Source: FEN-1250 sp039918615 (GTDB taxonomy: Bacteria > Gemmatimonadota > Gemmatimonadetes > Gemmatimonadales > Gemmatimonadaceae). Taken from it: a DNA stretch of 32,481 nucleotides. The notes under the pieces were generated by a model, which was given only the letters and a program-made list of their open reading frames with translations, was not told the origin of the DNA and ran no database searches. The translations under genes and the position numbers were made by a program. Positions 17,468 to 25,827 of this stretch are shown here, piece after piece (the first letter of the stretch is position 1; each line of letters opens with the position of its first letter). The DNA is taken from NCBI GenBank assembly GCA_039918615.1, contig JBDSHG010000182.1:1-32481 (forward strand), written 5' to 3'.

Positions 17468-18738
17468 CCGCTCGCCGTCATTCCATCGGCGGCGCCATCT
17501 CGCTGCAGGGGATCGGGCTGCACCTCGGGCGCGACTGCACGCTGACCTTCCATCCGGCGTTGCCGGGTTCCGGAATCAGCTTCCGCCGCACCGATCTTGC
17601 GGGCGAGCCAACGGTGCATGCGCGCGCGGAGAACGCGGTGCTCACCGAGCGCCACACGCAGCTCGGTGGCGGTGACGAGGCCGTGCACACGGTGGAGCAC
17701 GTGCTCTCCGCCATCGCCGCGCTCGAGATCGACGACATCCGCATCGACCTCGATGCCGCGGAGCCCCCGATCCTCGACGGGAGCGCGCGACCATTTCACG
17801 ATGCGTTACTGATGGCCGGTATCGTCGAGGTGGCGGGCGAGGTCGAGTATCTCACTCTTCGCGCGCCGCTCACCCTGCGCGACGCCGGATCGACGTACAC
17901 GGTCACGCCGTCGCCGACACTGTCGCTCGAGGTGACGATCGATTTTCCGCACCCGCTGATCGGCCGGCAGTCGTGCCAACTTCCGGTCACCCCCGCGACT
18001 TTCGCCTCGGATCTGGCGGGGGCGCGCACCTTCGGCTTCCTTCGGGAGGCGGACGCGCTGCGCGCGAAGGGACTGATCCAGGGCGCGACGACGTCGAACA
18101 CCGTGGTGCTCGACGATGACGGGCCCGTCGACACGGAGCTTCGCTGGTCCGACGAGTTCGTGCGACACAAGGCGATGGACTTCATTGGCGATCTGGCTCT
18201 CGCGGGAAAGCGCATCCGCGGACGGATCGTCGCCGATCGGCCGAGCCACCGGGGAACGGTGACGCTCGTCCGCGAAATGTTGAAACGTGCCGCAGAGGAG
18301 ACGCGGATGAGTGGAACCGAGGACATCATCAAGCAGCTGCCCCATCGCTATCCCTTTCTGCTCGTGGATCGCATCCTCGAGCACGACCGGGGCAAGCGCA
18401 TCGTGGGATTGAAGAACGTCACGATCAACGAGCCGTTTTTTCAGGGGCACTTCCCGGGGCACCCGGTGATGCCCGGCGTGCTCATCGTGGAGTGCATGGC
18501 GCAGGTGGGCGGGCTCATGATGCTCGGCGACTCGGAGGACGCGTCGCAGCTCGTCATGTACTTCACGTCGCTCGACAACGTGAAGTGGCGGAAGCCCGTA
18601 AAGCCGGGTGACCAGCTGCGCATCGAGGTGGAGATGGTCCAGCGGCGCGGGCGCATGTGCAAGCTCCACGGCGTCGCGCGCGTGGATGGCGAGATCGTGT
18701 GCGAGGCGGACATGGGCGCGATGGTGCGCGACAAGTGA
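17464..18738 (+). CDS. lpxC-fabZ: LpxC-FabZ fusion: UDP-3-O-acyl-GlcNAc deacetylase / 3-hydroxyacyl-ACP dehydratase
   Basis: One 424-aa frame carries two enzymes. Residues 1-~280 are LpxC, the zinc deacetylase that commits UDP-GlcNAc to lipid A: the zinc ligands are the His in VEHVLSA and the His and Asp in RHKAMDFIGDL. Residues 282-424 are FabZ, which dehydrates 3-hydroxyacyl-ACP in fatty acid synthesis: HRYPFLLVDRI and the active-site GHFPGHPVMPG, with the Glu in IVECMAQ. Both compete for the same hydroxyacyl-ACP pool. Such fusions are known in Bacteroidetes and some relatives. The start is GTG 17464 overlapping lpxD. An internal ATG (18307) with its own ribosome-binding site could also yield free FabZ. 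Confidence 0.95.
   Translation: MTARRHSIGGAISLQGIGLHLGRDCTLTFHPALPGSGISFRRTDLAGEPTVHARAENAVLTERHTQLGGGDEAVHTVEHVLSAIAALEIDDIRIDLDAAEPPILDGSARPFHDALLMAGIVEVAGEVEYLTLRAPLTLRDAGSTYTVTPSPTLSLEVTIDFPHPLIGRQSCQLPVTPATFASDLAGARTFGFLREADALRAKGLIQGATTSNTVVLDDDGPVDTELRWSDEFVRHKAMDFIGDLALAGKRIRGRIVADRPSHRGTVTLVREMLKRAAEETRMSGTEDIIKQLPHRYPFLLVDRILEHDRGKRIVGLKNVTINEPFFQGHFPGHPVMPGVLIVECMAQVGGLMMLGDSEDASQLVMYFTSLDNVKWRKPVKPGDQLRIEVEMVQRRGRMCKLHGVARVDGEIVCEADMGAMVRDK
18294..18309 (+). promoter_or_regulatory. Internal ribosome-binding site and ATG at the LpxC/FabZ junction
   Basis: AGAGGAG (18294-18300) sits 6 nt before an in-frame ATG (18307) that begins MSGTEDIIKQLPHRYPF, the usual N-terminus of a stand-alone FabZ. 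Starting here gives a 143-aa protein, the normal FabZ length. This suggests either that a separate FabZ is also made or that the fusion arose recently by loss of a stop codon. Confidence 0.5.
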
Positions 18739-19511
18739 CCGTTCGCATCCACCCGACCGCGCTCGTGTCACCGGACGCGCAGATCGGCGAGGGCGTCGAG
18801 ATCGGCGCCTTCGCCATCATCGGTCCGGAGTGCGTGATCGGCGACGGATGCGTCATCAGCGCGCGCGCGACGCTCGAAAGGCTCGCAACGCTCGGGGAGA
18901 GCGTGAAGGTGGGGAGCGGCGCGATCGTCGGCGGCGATCCGCAGGATCTCAAATTCCACGGCGAGCGCACGTTCGTCGAGATCGGCGATCGCACAGTGAT
19001 CCGCGAGTTCGCGACCATCAATCGCGGCACAGCGGAGTCGGAGCGGACGGTGGTGGGCACCGATTGCCTCCTCATGTCATACGTGCATCTCGCGCACGAC
19101 TGTCATCTGGGCAACCACATCATCATCTCCAACGCCACGCAGGTCGCCGGGCACGTGCACGTGGAGGACCGCGTGATCATCTCGGGGCTCGTCGCGGTGC
19201 ACCAGTTCGTCAAGGTCGGCGCGTATGCGTTCGTCGGCGGGTCCTCGAAGATCACGCAGGATCTTCCGCCGTATCTTAAAGCGGCGGGGAATCCGGTGAA
19301 GATCTACGGGCTCAACTCCGTCGGGCTGCAGCGAGGCGGCTTCGATCCGGAGGTCGTGCGCGAGCTCAAGCGGGCGTATCGCCTCTTCTTTCGCTCGGAG
19401 CTCATCCTGTCGCGGGCGATGGAGCGCGCGCGCGAGGAGCTGCATCCGTACCCCGAAGTGGAGCACTTCCTGGCGTTCGTTTCGAAGAGTGAGCGCGGGC
19501 TCGCGGTATGA
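18735..19511 (+). CDS. lpxA: Acyl-ACP--UDP-N-acetylglucosamine O-acyltransferase LpxA
   Basis: LpxA performs the first step of lipid A synthesis, moving a hydroxyacyl chain onto UDP-GlcNAc. The 258-aa product is a hexapeptide-repeat beta-helix from IHPTALVSPDAQIG onwards. The catalytic His is the second in VHLAHDCHLG, with further conserved His in VAGHVHV and LVAVHQF. The C-terminal helical part ends SKSERGLAV. The residue matching the E. coli acyl-chain ruler (Gly173, in VGGSS) is Gly, which in E. coli allows long (about C14) chains; applying that here is inference. The start is GTG 18735, overlapping the fabZ stop (GTGA). Confidence 0.95.
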   Translation: MTVRIHPTALVSPDAQIGEGVEIGAFAIIGPECVIGDGCVISARATLERLATLGESVKVGSGAIVGGDPQDLKFHGERTFVEIGDRTVIREFATINRGTAESERTVVGTDCLLMSYVHLAHDCHLGNHIIISNATQVAGHVHVEDRVIISGLVAVHQFVKVGAYAFVGGSSKITQDLPPYLKAAGNPVKIYGLNSVGLQRGGFDPEVVRELKRAYRLFFRSELILSRAMERAREELHPYPEVEHFLAFVSKSERGLAV

Positions 19512-19535
19512 CCGCGCCCCTCGCCGGAGCTCGTC

Positions 19536-20651
19536 GTGCGTGAGGTGCTGGTGGTCGCCGGTGAGGCTTCCGGCGACCTGCACGCCGCAGCGGTCGTAGA
19601 GGCGCTCAGGCGCCTCGCTCCCGAAGTCCCGATTGCCGCCGTCGGCGGAGCGCGCACCAAAGCCGCCGGCGCCACTCTCATCGCTGACATCGCCGCGCAC
19701 GCGGTGATGGGCTTCGCGGGCGTCGTCAGACAGATCCCCTTTCATCTCCATCTGCTCGGCCGCCTCAAGGCGCGGATGGCGACCGGCGGCGTCGGCCTCG
19801 TGATTCTCGTCGACTATCCGGGCTTCAATCTGCGCATCGCCGCCGTGGCGAGGGCCGCCGGTGTTCCGGTGCTGTACTTCATCACGCCCAAGGTGTGGGC
19901 GTGGCGTGCGGGCCGGCTGAGGGAGATGCGGCGCACGATTGCGCGCGCAGCGGTGATCCTTCCGTTCGAAGAGCCGTATCTCCGGGAGCACGGCATCGCT
20001 GCGACGTACGTGGGAAATCCGCTGCTCGACGGCGCGCGCGATCTGCCGTCTCGCGCACGCGCGCGCGCGACGCTCGGCCTTCCTGACGATGCTCCCGTGC
20101 TTGCGCTCTTCCCGGGAAGCCGGCGCGGCGAGCTCGCGCAGCACCTCGATGTGTTCACGGCCACCGCGCGCGAGCTACAACGGCGACGGCCATCGCTCCG
20201 TGTGATCGTCGGCGTCGCGCCGAACATGGTGCTCGACCCGGCGCGTGTGCCCTTCCAGCTGGTCGAAGGGGATTCGTACACGGTGTGGCGCGCGGCCGAC
20301 GCCGCGCTCGTGAAGAGCGGGACATCGACGCTCGAGGCGGCGATCGCGGACACGCCGTTGATCGTCGCGTATCGAGTGGGGGCGCTGAACTACGCGATCG
20401 CGCGCCGCCTCATCCGGGGCATCTCGTACATCGGGCTCGTGAATCTCGTCGTCGATCGCTGCGTCGCGCCGGAGTTCATTCAGCACGCGATGCAGCCGCT
20501 CGCGATGGCGGATGCGCTCGAGCCGCTGCTCGTGCTCGGCTCGCCCGCGCGCATCGCGATGCTCGCCGGGCTCGCCGACGTCCGCGGCGCGCTCGGCGAG
20601 CCCGGCGCGGCGGAGCGTGTCGCGCGCATCGCGCTCGAGATGCTGGCGTGA
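19536..20651 (+). CDS. lpxB: Lipid-A-disaccharide synthase LpxB
   Basis: LpxB is a family GT19 glycosyltransferase that joins 2,3-diacylglucosamine-1-phosphate to UDP-2,3-diacylglucosamine to form the lipid A disaccharide at the inner-membrane face. The 371-aa product starts VLVVAGEASGDLHAA, followed by VILVDYPGFN, YFITPKVWAWRAGR and FPGSRRGEL. VKSGTSTLEAAIADTPLIVAYR is the nucleotide-sugar site. The start GTG 19536 has CGGAG about 8 nt upstream, 24 nt after lpxA. The enzyme that would make its monosaccharide substrate (LpxH, LpxI or LpxG) is not in the window. The stop overlaps the next gene (GTGA). Confidence 0.95.
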   Translation: MREVLVVAGEASGDLHAAAVVEALRRLAPEVPIAAVGGARTKAAGATLIADIAAHAVMGFAGVVRQIPFHLHLLGRLKARMATGGVGLVILVDYPGFNLRIAAVARAAGVPVLYFITPKVWAWRAGRLREMRRTIARAAVILPFEEPYLREHGIAATYVGNPLLDGARDLPSRARARATLGLPDDAPVLALFPGSRRGELAQHLDVFTATARELQRRRPSLRVIVGVAPNMVLDPARVPFQLVEGDSYTVWRAADAALVKSGTSTLEAAIADTPLIVAYRVGALNYAIARRLIRGISYIGLVNLVVDRCVAPEFIQHAMQPLAMADALEPLLVLGSPARIAMLAGLADVRGALGEPGAAERVARIALEMLA

Positions 20652-21307
20652 GCGACGATCCCGCGCGCGCGCGACGGAAGTTGCGCCGCGCGCGCTGGGC
20701 CTCGGCGATCGCCGGCGCGGGCGTGCGCGTGCTCGCGCGCACCTGGCGCGTGCGCGAGGTGCATCAGTCGAAGAGCGATATCGTTCGGCAGCACGAGCGC
20801 CCGGTCATCTTCTGCCTTTGGCACTCGGAGCTCCTCTGCCACATGTGGAATTTCCGCGCGCTCGGCATCGTCGCGCTGATCAGCGAGCACGGCGACGGCG
20901 AGATCGCGGCTCGCGCGGCCGAGTCGATGGGCTATCGCACGATTCGCGGATCGTCGCGGCGGGGCGCGGAGCGCGCGCTGCTGTCGCTCGCGCGAGAGGT
21001 GGAGGGAGGCGCGCACGTGGCCGTCACGCCGGATGGGCCGCGCGGCCCCGCGGAGAGCTTCGCTCCCGGCGCGCTGATCGCGGCGCAGCGGTCGGGCGCG
21101 CCGATCGTGCTGCTGCGCGCGGTCGTCGATCGCGCGTGGCGGCTGAGGAGCTGGGATCGATTCCTCATTCCGAAGCCGTTCGCGCGCGTCACGATCTACG
21201 TCGGCGATCCGCTGTTCGTACGCGCCTCCTCCTTGCGGGAGGCAGCGGGCCAGGGTCCGCGCTTTCAGGCGCTGATGCGCGCGCTTCCCGAGGCCGTCGA
21301 TGGATGA
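20648..21307 (+). CDS. DUF374 lysophospholipid-acyltransferase-like protein, LpxJ candidate
   Basis: The 219-aa protein belongs to the DUF374/COG2121 group: an N-terminal hydrophobic segment, FCLWHSELL (the HxxxL variant of the acyltransferase His motif), SEHGDGEIAA, and GSSRRGAERALLSL and AVTPDGPRGP as substrate and Gly/Pro motifs. In Campylobacter and Helicobacter a DUF374 protein (LpxJ) is a secondary lipid A acyltransferase unrelated to LpxL/LpxM. Its position between lpxB and lpxK, overlapping both (4 nt and 8 nt), makes the same role likely here. That is inference; a phospholipid acyltransferase cannot be excluded. The start is GTG 20648. Confidence 0.85.
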   Translation: MSDDPARARRKLRRARWASAIAGAGVRVLARTWRVREVHQSKSDIVRQHERPVIFCLWHSELLCHMWNFRALGIVALISEHGDGEIAARAAESMGYRTIRGSSRRGAERALLSLAREVEGGAHVAVTPDGPRGPAESFAPGALIAAQRSGAPIVLLRAVVDRAWRLRSWDRFLIPKPFARVTIYVGDPLFVRASSLREAAGQGPRFQALMRALPEAVDG

Positions 21308-22331
21308 GCGATCGCCGGTGGAGTGGCTCTGGTGGAGCGACAGCGCGGGCGCGCGCGCCGCGCGCTCGGCGCTCGCGCCCGCATCGATGCTCTTCTCGCT
21401 CGTGGTCCGCGTGCGCAACGCACTTTACGACCGGCGCATCATGCGCGTGCACGCCCCTCGCATTCCAGCGCTGTCGGTGGGCAACCTGACCGTTGGCGGC
21501 ACCGGGAAGACCCCCGTCTCCTCGTGGCTGGCGACGGCGCTCCAGTCACGCGGTGCGCGGCCGGCGATCGTGATGCGTGGCTACGGCGGCGATGAGCCGC
21601 TCGTGCACGCGCGACTCACCCCCGAGATTCCCGTGATCGTGAACGCGAATCGTCTCGAGGCGATCGAGCGCGCGGCAGCCGCGGACGCCGACATTGCGGT
21701 GCTCGACGATGGCTTTCAGCATCGGCGCGTAGCGCGAGCTGCGGACGTCGTGCTGGTGAGCGCCGACGTGCCCGGTAGTCCTCTGCGACTGCTGCCAACG
21801 GGTCCGCTCCGGGAGCCGGTGACTGCGCTTCGGCGCGCGTCGCTGGTGATCATCACGCGAAAGGCGGCGACTCTCGACGATGCGCGCGCCGTCGCGGCGC
21901 TCGTGCACACCATCGCCCCCGCTGTACCGACCGCCATCGTCCATCTCGCGCTGAGCGACATCCGCATCGGCGACGCACCGCCGGCACCGCTCGCGTCGAT
22001 CGCGGGCCGCCGCGTGCTCGCGATCGCTGGAGTCGGCAACGGTGACGCCTTCGGCGAGCAGCTCCGCCAGGCCGGCGCGACCGTACGGATGACAGCGTTT
22101 GCGGACCATCATCCGTTCACCGAGGCCGATGCGCGGGCGCTCGCGCGTGACCTCGGGGCGGATGAAATCGCCCTTTGTACGCTCAAGGACGCGGTCAAGC
22201 TTCTGTCGCTCTGGCCTCGCGAAGCTCGGGCCATTGGCTATGTTTCCCAAGCCGTAATCGTCGAAGAGCACGAGGATGCAATCGATGCGATCCTCGATTT
22301 CGTGATCGACGCACGTCTCCGCCAACTCTGA
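21300..22331 (+). CDS. lpxK: Tetraacyldisaccharide 4'-kinase LpxK
   Basis: LpxK phosphorylates the 4' position of the lipid A disaccharide with ATP at the inner membrane. The 343-aa product has an N-terminal membrane-associated helix (about 25-45) and SVGNLTVGGTGKTP, its Walker A. PAIVMRGYGG and VLDDGFQHRRVARAADVVLVS, with the catalytic Asp-Asp-Gly, follow. The C-terminal part includes AFADHHPFTEADA and LCTLKDAVKL. The length is normal. The start is ATG 21300, overlapping the acyltransferase gene by 8 nt. It closes the lpx block; no Kdo transferase (waaA) follows. The 31-nt gap to the next gene holds a small 5-bp hairpin without a T tract. Confidence 0.95.
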   Translation: MDERSPVEWLWWSDSAGARAARSALAPASMLFSLVVRVRNALYDRRIMRVHAPRIPALSVGNLTVGGTGKTPVSSWLATALQSRGARPAIVMRGYGGDEPLVHARLTPEIPVIVNANRLEAIERAAAADADIAVLDDGFQHRRVARAADVVLVSADVPGSPLRLLPTGPLREPVTALRRASLVIITRKAATLDDARAVAALVHTIAPAVPTAIVHLALSDIRIGDAPPAPLASIAGRRVLAIAGVGNGDAFGEQLRQAGATVRMTAFADHHPFTEADARALARDLGADEIALCTLKDAVKLLSLWPREARAIGYVSQAVIVEEHEDAIDAILDFVIDARLRQL

Positions 22332-22362
22332 CCCCTTCGGGTCTACGGTACTCCAATCGAAT

Positions 22363-23670
22363 ATGACTGCTGACTCCCGGCTCGCCCCGCAGAAAGTGAT
22401 CGGTCCGAACAAGGATACGTTCCTCAATGAGGACAATCCGTTCGAGGACATGATGTCGCGTTTCGATCGGGCCGCCGAGCTGCTCGACCTCGAGCCCGGT
22501 TTGTACAAGATCCTGCGCAGTCCCGAAAAGCAGATCATCGTGTCGATTCCGGTGCTGCTCGACAACGGCGAAATCGAGGTGTTCACCGGCTACCGCGTGC
22601 TGCACAACACGTCGCGCGGACCGGCCAAGGGCGGCATTCGCTTCGACTTGAACGTCACGATCGATGAGGTGAAGGCGCTCGCGGCGTGGATGACATGGAA
22701 GTGCGCGGTCGTCGACATTCCCTTCGGCGGCTCGAAGGGCGGCGTAATCTGCGACCCGTCGAAGCTGAGCGTCGGTGAGCTCGAGCGGCTGACGCGCCGC
22801 TACACCGCCGGGATCATCAATATTCTCGGACCGGATTCGGATGTACCGGCACCGGACGTCAATACGAACGAGCGCGTGATGGCGTGGGTGATGGACACGT
22901 ATTCGATGCACGCGCGACACACGGTCACTGCCTGCGTTACGGGGAAGCCCGTCGAAATGGGCGGGTCGCTCGGCCGGCGCGAGGCAACGGGCCGCGGTGT
23001 GATGATGGTGACGCGCGCCGCACTCGCGCATCTTGGCATGCCGATCGCGGGCGCGACCGTCGCGGTGCAGGGTTTCGGCAACGTGGGCTCCGTCACCGCC
23101 GATCTGCTGCGCAAGGAAGGGTGCCGCATCGTCGCCATCGGCGATCGCGGGGGCGCGGTGTACGACGCGAAGGGCATCGACGTCGACAAGGCGATCCAGC
23201 ACGTCAAGAAGACCAAGTCGCTGGAGGGTTTCGATGGCGGCGAGCGCATCTCCAACGAGGATCTCCTCACGCTCGATGTCGACGTGCTCGTCCCGGCGGC
23301 GCTCGAGAACGTGATCACCCGGAAGAACGCGGCGAACATCCGCGCGCGTATCATCTCTGAGGGCGCGAACGGGCCGACGACGGCGCCGGCGGATGCCATT
23401 CTCGAGGAGAAGGGGATCTTCGTCATCCCCGACATCCTCGCGAACGCGGGCGGTGTGACGGTCTCGTACTTCGAGTGGGTGCAGGATCGCGGCGGCTATT
23501 TCTGGACCGAGGAAGTCGTCAACCAGCGACTCGGCCAAATCATGGAGCGCAGCTTCGAGGCGGTGCTCGAGCTCTCGAAGCGCCACAAGGTGAACATGCG
23601 CACGGCGGCGTACATGCTGTCGATTTCGCGCGTGGCGACGGTGCACCGCCTGCGTGGCATCTACGCCTGA
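22363..23670 (+). CDS. gdhA: Glutamate dehydrogenase (Glu/Leu/Phe/Val dehydrogenase family)
   Basis: The enzyme interconverts glutamate and 2-oxoglutarate plus ammonium. The 435-aa product has the substrate-binding PAKGGIRF and the catalytic Lys in FGGSKGGV. The signature DVPAPDVNTNERVMAWVMD and a Rossmann domain with VQGFGNVGSVTAD follow. After the last Rossmann strand the acidic position is hard to assign, so NAD versus NADP use is left open. ANAGGVTVSYFEWVQ and the C-terminal helices are complete. The length fits the hexameric class. No Shine-Dalgarno is seen; TACTCC lies 7 nt before ATG. It is followed by 59 nt before rlmH. Confidence 0.94.
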   Translation: MTADSRLAPQKVIGPNKDTFLNEDNPFEDMMSRFDRAAELLDLEPGLYKILRSPEKQIIVSIPVLLDNGEIEVFTGYRVLHNTSRGPAKGGIRFDLNVTIDEVKALAAWMTWKCAVVDIPFGGSKGGVICDPSKLSVGELERLTRRYTAGIINILGPDSDVPAPDVNTNERVMAWVMDTYSMHARHTVTACVTGKPVEMGGSLGRREATGRGVMMVTRAALAHLGMPIAGATVAVQGFGNVGSVTADLLRKEGCRIVAIGDRGGAVYDAKGIDVDKAIQHVKKTKSLEGFDGGERISNEDLLTLDVDVLVPAALENVITRKNAANIRARIISEGANGPTTAPADAILEEKGIFVIPDILANAGGVTVSYFEWVQDRGGYFWTEEVVNQRLGQIMERSFEAVLELSKRHKVNMRTAAYMLSISRVATVHRLRGIYA

Positions 23671-23729
23671 GTCGTCCGGAGCGCCGTCGCGCACGCGCCG
23701 CGGCGGCGCGTGATGCGTGACGTCGCCGG

Positions 23730-24197
23730 GTGAAGTTCCGGATCGTCGCGGTGGGAAAGCCGCGTGCGCAGAATCTTGCCGCGGCGATTCAGGACTACGA
23801 GACGCGTGCCGCACGCTACTGGCCGCTGGAAGTCCGCGAGGTGCGGGAGGAGTCCGCGCGCGGCGCGTCGGCGGAGCAGGTGCGCGAGCGGGAAGGGGAG
23901 CGACTGCTCGCCGCGGCGGGTGCGGGGGCGCTCGTCGTCGCCTGCGAGGGAGATGGCGACGCGCGGACGTCGGCCGACTTTGCGCTGTGGATGACCGCGG
24001 AGCGGCAACGTGCGGCACGCGATGTCGCTTTCATCATCGGCGGTGCACTCGGACTCTCCGCTGCCGTTCGCGCCGCGGCATCGCAACGGCTCTCCTTCTC
24101 CCGATTCACATTTCCGCACGAGCTCGCGCGGTTGCTGCTGGCCGAGCAGCTCTATCGTGCCGGTACGATCGTGCGTGGCGAGCCCTATCACAAATGA
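23730..24197 (+). CDS. rlmH: 23S rRNA (pseudouridine1915-N3)-methyltransferase RlmH
   Basis: RlmH is a SPOUT-family methyltransferase that methylates pseudouridine 1915 in helix 69 of 23S rRNA in the 70S ribosome, using S-adenosylmethionine. The 155-aa product has VAVGKPR at the start, LVVACEGDG, the SAM-binding knot FIIGGALGLS and the family ending FPHELARLLLAEQLYRA...RGEPYHK. The length is typical. The start is GTG 23730; the first residues MKFRIVAVGK fit the family. The stop is 40 nt before bshC. Confidence 0.95.
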   Translation: MKFRIVAVGKPRAQNLAAAIQDYETRAARYWPLEVREVREESARGASAEQVREREGERLLAAAGAGALVVACEGDGDARTSADFALWMTAERQRAARDVAFIIGGALGLSAAVRAAASQRLSFSRFTFPHELARLLLAEQLYRAGTIVRGEPYHK

Positions 24198-24237
24198 GTT
24201 GTCGTCGTGCGTCGATGTCGCTCGGGCGAGGAGGCAG

Positions 24238-25827
24238 GTGAGCGAGCCGCGCGTCGTCACGCTTCCCTTCGGCGGGCCGCCGCTCGCGCGCGCGGGGATG
24301 GCGGGAGAGACTCCTCGCGCGTGGCTCGAGCCTGCGCCGGCGAGTGTGGCGGAATGGACCGCGCGCGCGCGGGCAACACTGGCGGATGCGAGCGTCGGCG
24401 ATTGGGTGAAGCAGCTGGCGCCCGCGTTCGCGGCCAGTGGAGCGGCGGCGGAGCGGCTGGCTCGGAGCGCGGGCGGGAAGGGGGTGGTGATAACGACGGG
24501 GCAGCAGCCGGGATTGTTTGGCGGGCCGGTCTACACGTGGAGCAAGGCGTTGAGTGCGCTGGCGCTGGCGGATGCGCTCGAGCGGGCGACGGGGATCGCG
24601 ACGGCGCCGGTGTTCTGGGCCGCGACGTACGATGCTGATTTTCAGGAGTCCAGCGCCAGTTATGTCATACTGAGTGGCAGTCTCGTGCATTTGCAACCAC
24701 CGCTTCCCGAGCATCCAGATCTCGCCATGCGCGACACGCCGCTCGGCGACGTTGCTCCGCTCATTCGTTCACTCGAGCTCGCGGGCGGATCGGCCGTCGC
24801 GCACCAGGCGCTCGACGCCGTGCGCGAGGCGTACGTCGCCGGCAACACGATCGGGCTGGCATTCGTCCAGCTCCTCCGCACGATCCTCGAGCCACTCGGT
24901 ATCGCGGTGCTCGACGCTGGCCACCCCGCCGTCCGCCGCGCGTCGCACGGCTTTCTGCGCCGCGCGCTCGATCGCGCGCCGGAGATCGACGCCGCGCTCA
25001 CCGCGCGCGAAGTGGAACTCCGCGACAGGGGATTCGAGCCGCCGGTGGCGCACGTGCGCGGACTCTCCACCGTCTTCCGCTACTCCGACCGTGCGCGCGT
25101 CCGCATCCCGATCGCCGACGCGAAGGCGGTGGACGACGACGCGGAGCTCGAGGCCAACGTGCTCCTGCGTCCGGTCGCGGAGCGCGCGATTCTCCCTACC
25201 GTCGCGTACATGGGCGGCCCCGGCGAAGTCGCGTACTTCGCGCAGGCGACCGCCGTCGCGCAGGCACTCCGCGTTGCGGTGCCGGTGGTCGTGCCGCGAT
25301 GGTCCGGGATGATCATCGAGCCGCACGTCGAACGGCTGCTCGCGCGCTATTCGCTGACGCCGGAGGAGCTGCGTGACCCGCACGCGGCAGAAGCGCGTCT
25401 CGTCCGCGCGCGCATCTCGCCCGCCGTGCGCGACGCGCTCGGGCGCTACGCCGCGGACGCCGACGCGTTGAACGACGCACTCCGCTCCGCGCTCGCCTCC
25501 GATGGCAGCGCACCCCTCGTCCCCGACGCGGTGCTCGACGGCGCGAAGCACAACGTGTCGCACCGCATCGAGCGCCTCGAGCGACGGGTGGTCGCCGCGG
25601 CGAAGCGGCGCGAGGCGACGACGATGCGCGATATCCAGATCGCGCGTACCTCGCTCTATCCGCTCGGCAAGCCGCAGGAGCGCGTGCTCAACTTCATTCC
25701 GATGCTCGTGCGTCACGGCGCGCCTCTGCTCGCGCAGATGCAGGCGCGCGCGGGCGAGCATGCCGCATCGATTCTCGCAGGACAGGCGACACGCGCATCG
25801 GATGAGCGGCCCGACGCCCCTCGCTAG
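24238..25827 (+). CDS. bshC: BshC-like putative bacillithiol cysteine-adding enzyme
   Basis: BshC joins cysteine to GlcN-malate in the last step of bacillithiol synthesis. The 529-aa product has the family motif TTGQQPGLFGGPVYT (87-100), VFWAATYDADFQE (125-137), a long helical region, PTVAYMGGPGEVAYFAQ, WSGMIIEP, and a C-terminal coiled coil ending in LGKPQERVLNFIPML. The usual block after VFW is (A/S)xEDHDF; here it is ATYDADF, so the conserved Glu and His are Tyr131 and Ala133. Activity on the normal substrate is therefore uncertain. The start is GTG 24238, with GAGGAGG very close upstream. The 3' end overlaps murJ by 26 nt. bshA and bshB are not in the window. Confidence 0.88.
   Translation: MSEPRVVTLPFGGPPLARAGMAGETPRAWLEPAPASVAEWTARARATLADASVGDWVKQLAPAFAASGAAAERLARSAGGKGVVITTGQQPGLFGGPVYTWSKALSALALADALERATGIATAPVFWAATYDADFQESSASYVILSGSLVHLQPPLPEHPDLAMRDTPLGDVAPLIRSLELAGGSAVAHQALDAVREAYVAGNTIGLAFVQLLRTILEPLGIAVLDAGHPAVRRASHGFLRRALDRAPEIDAALTAREVELRDRGFEPPVAHVRGLSTVFRYSDRARVRIPIADAKAVDDDAELEANVLLRPVAERAILPTVAYMGGPGEVAYFAQATAVAQALRVAVPVVVPRWSGMIIEPHVERLLARYSLTPEELRDPHAAEARLVRARISPAVRDALGRYAADADALNDALRSALASDGSAPLVPDAVLDGAKHNVSHRIERLERRVVAAAKRREATTMRDIQIARTSLYPLGKPQERVLNFIPMLVRHGAPLLAQMQARAGEHAASILAGQATRASDERPDAPR

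Noticed and set aside
22331..22344. Hairpin between lpxK and gdhA as a terminator
   Set aside because: The stem is only 5 bp with a 4-nt loop and no T tract follows.
24628..24636. The odd BshC motif as a frameshift or assembly error
   Set aside because: The residues on both sides stay in the same frame and match the family, and no nearby indel would restore EDHD, so true substitutions are more likely.
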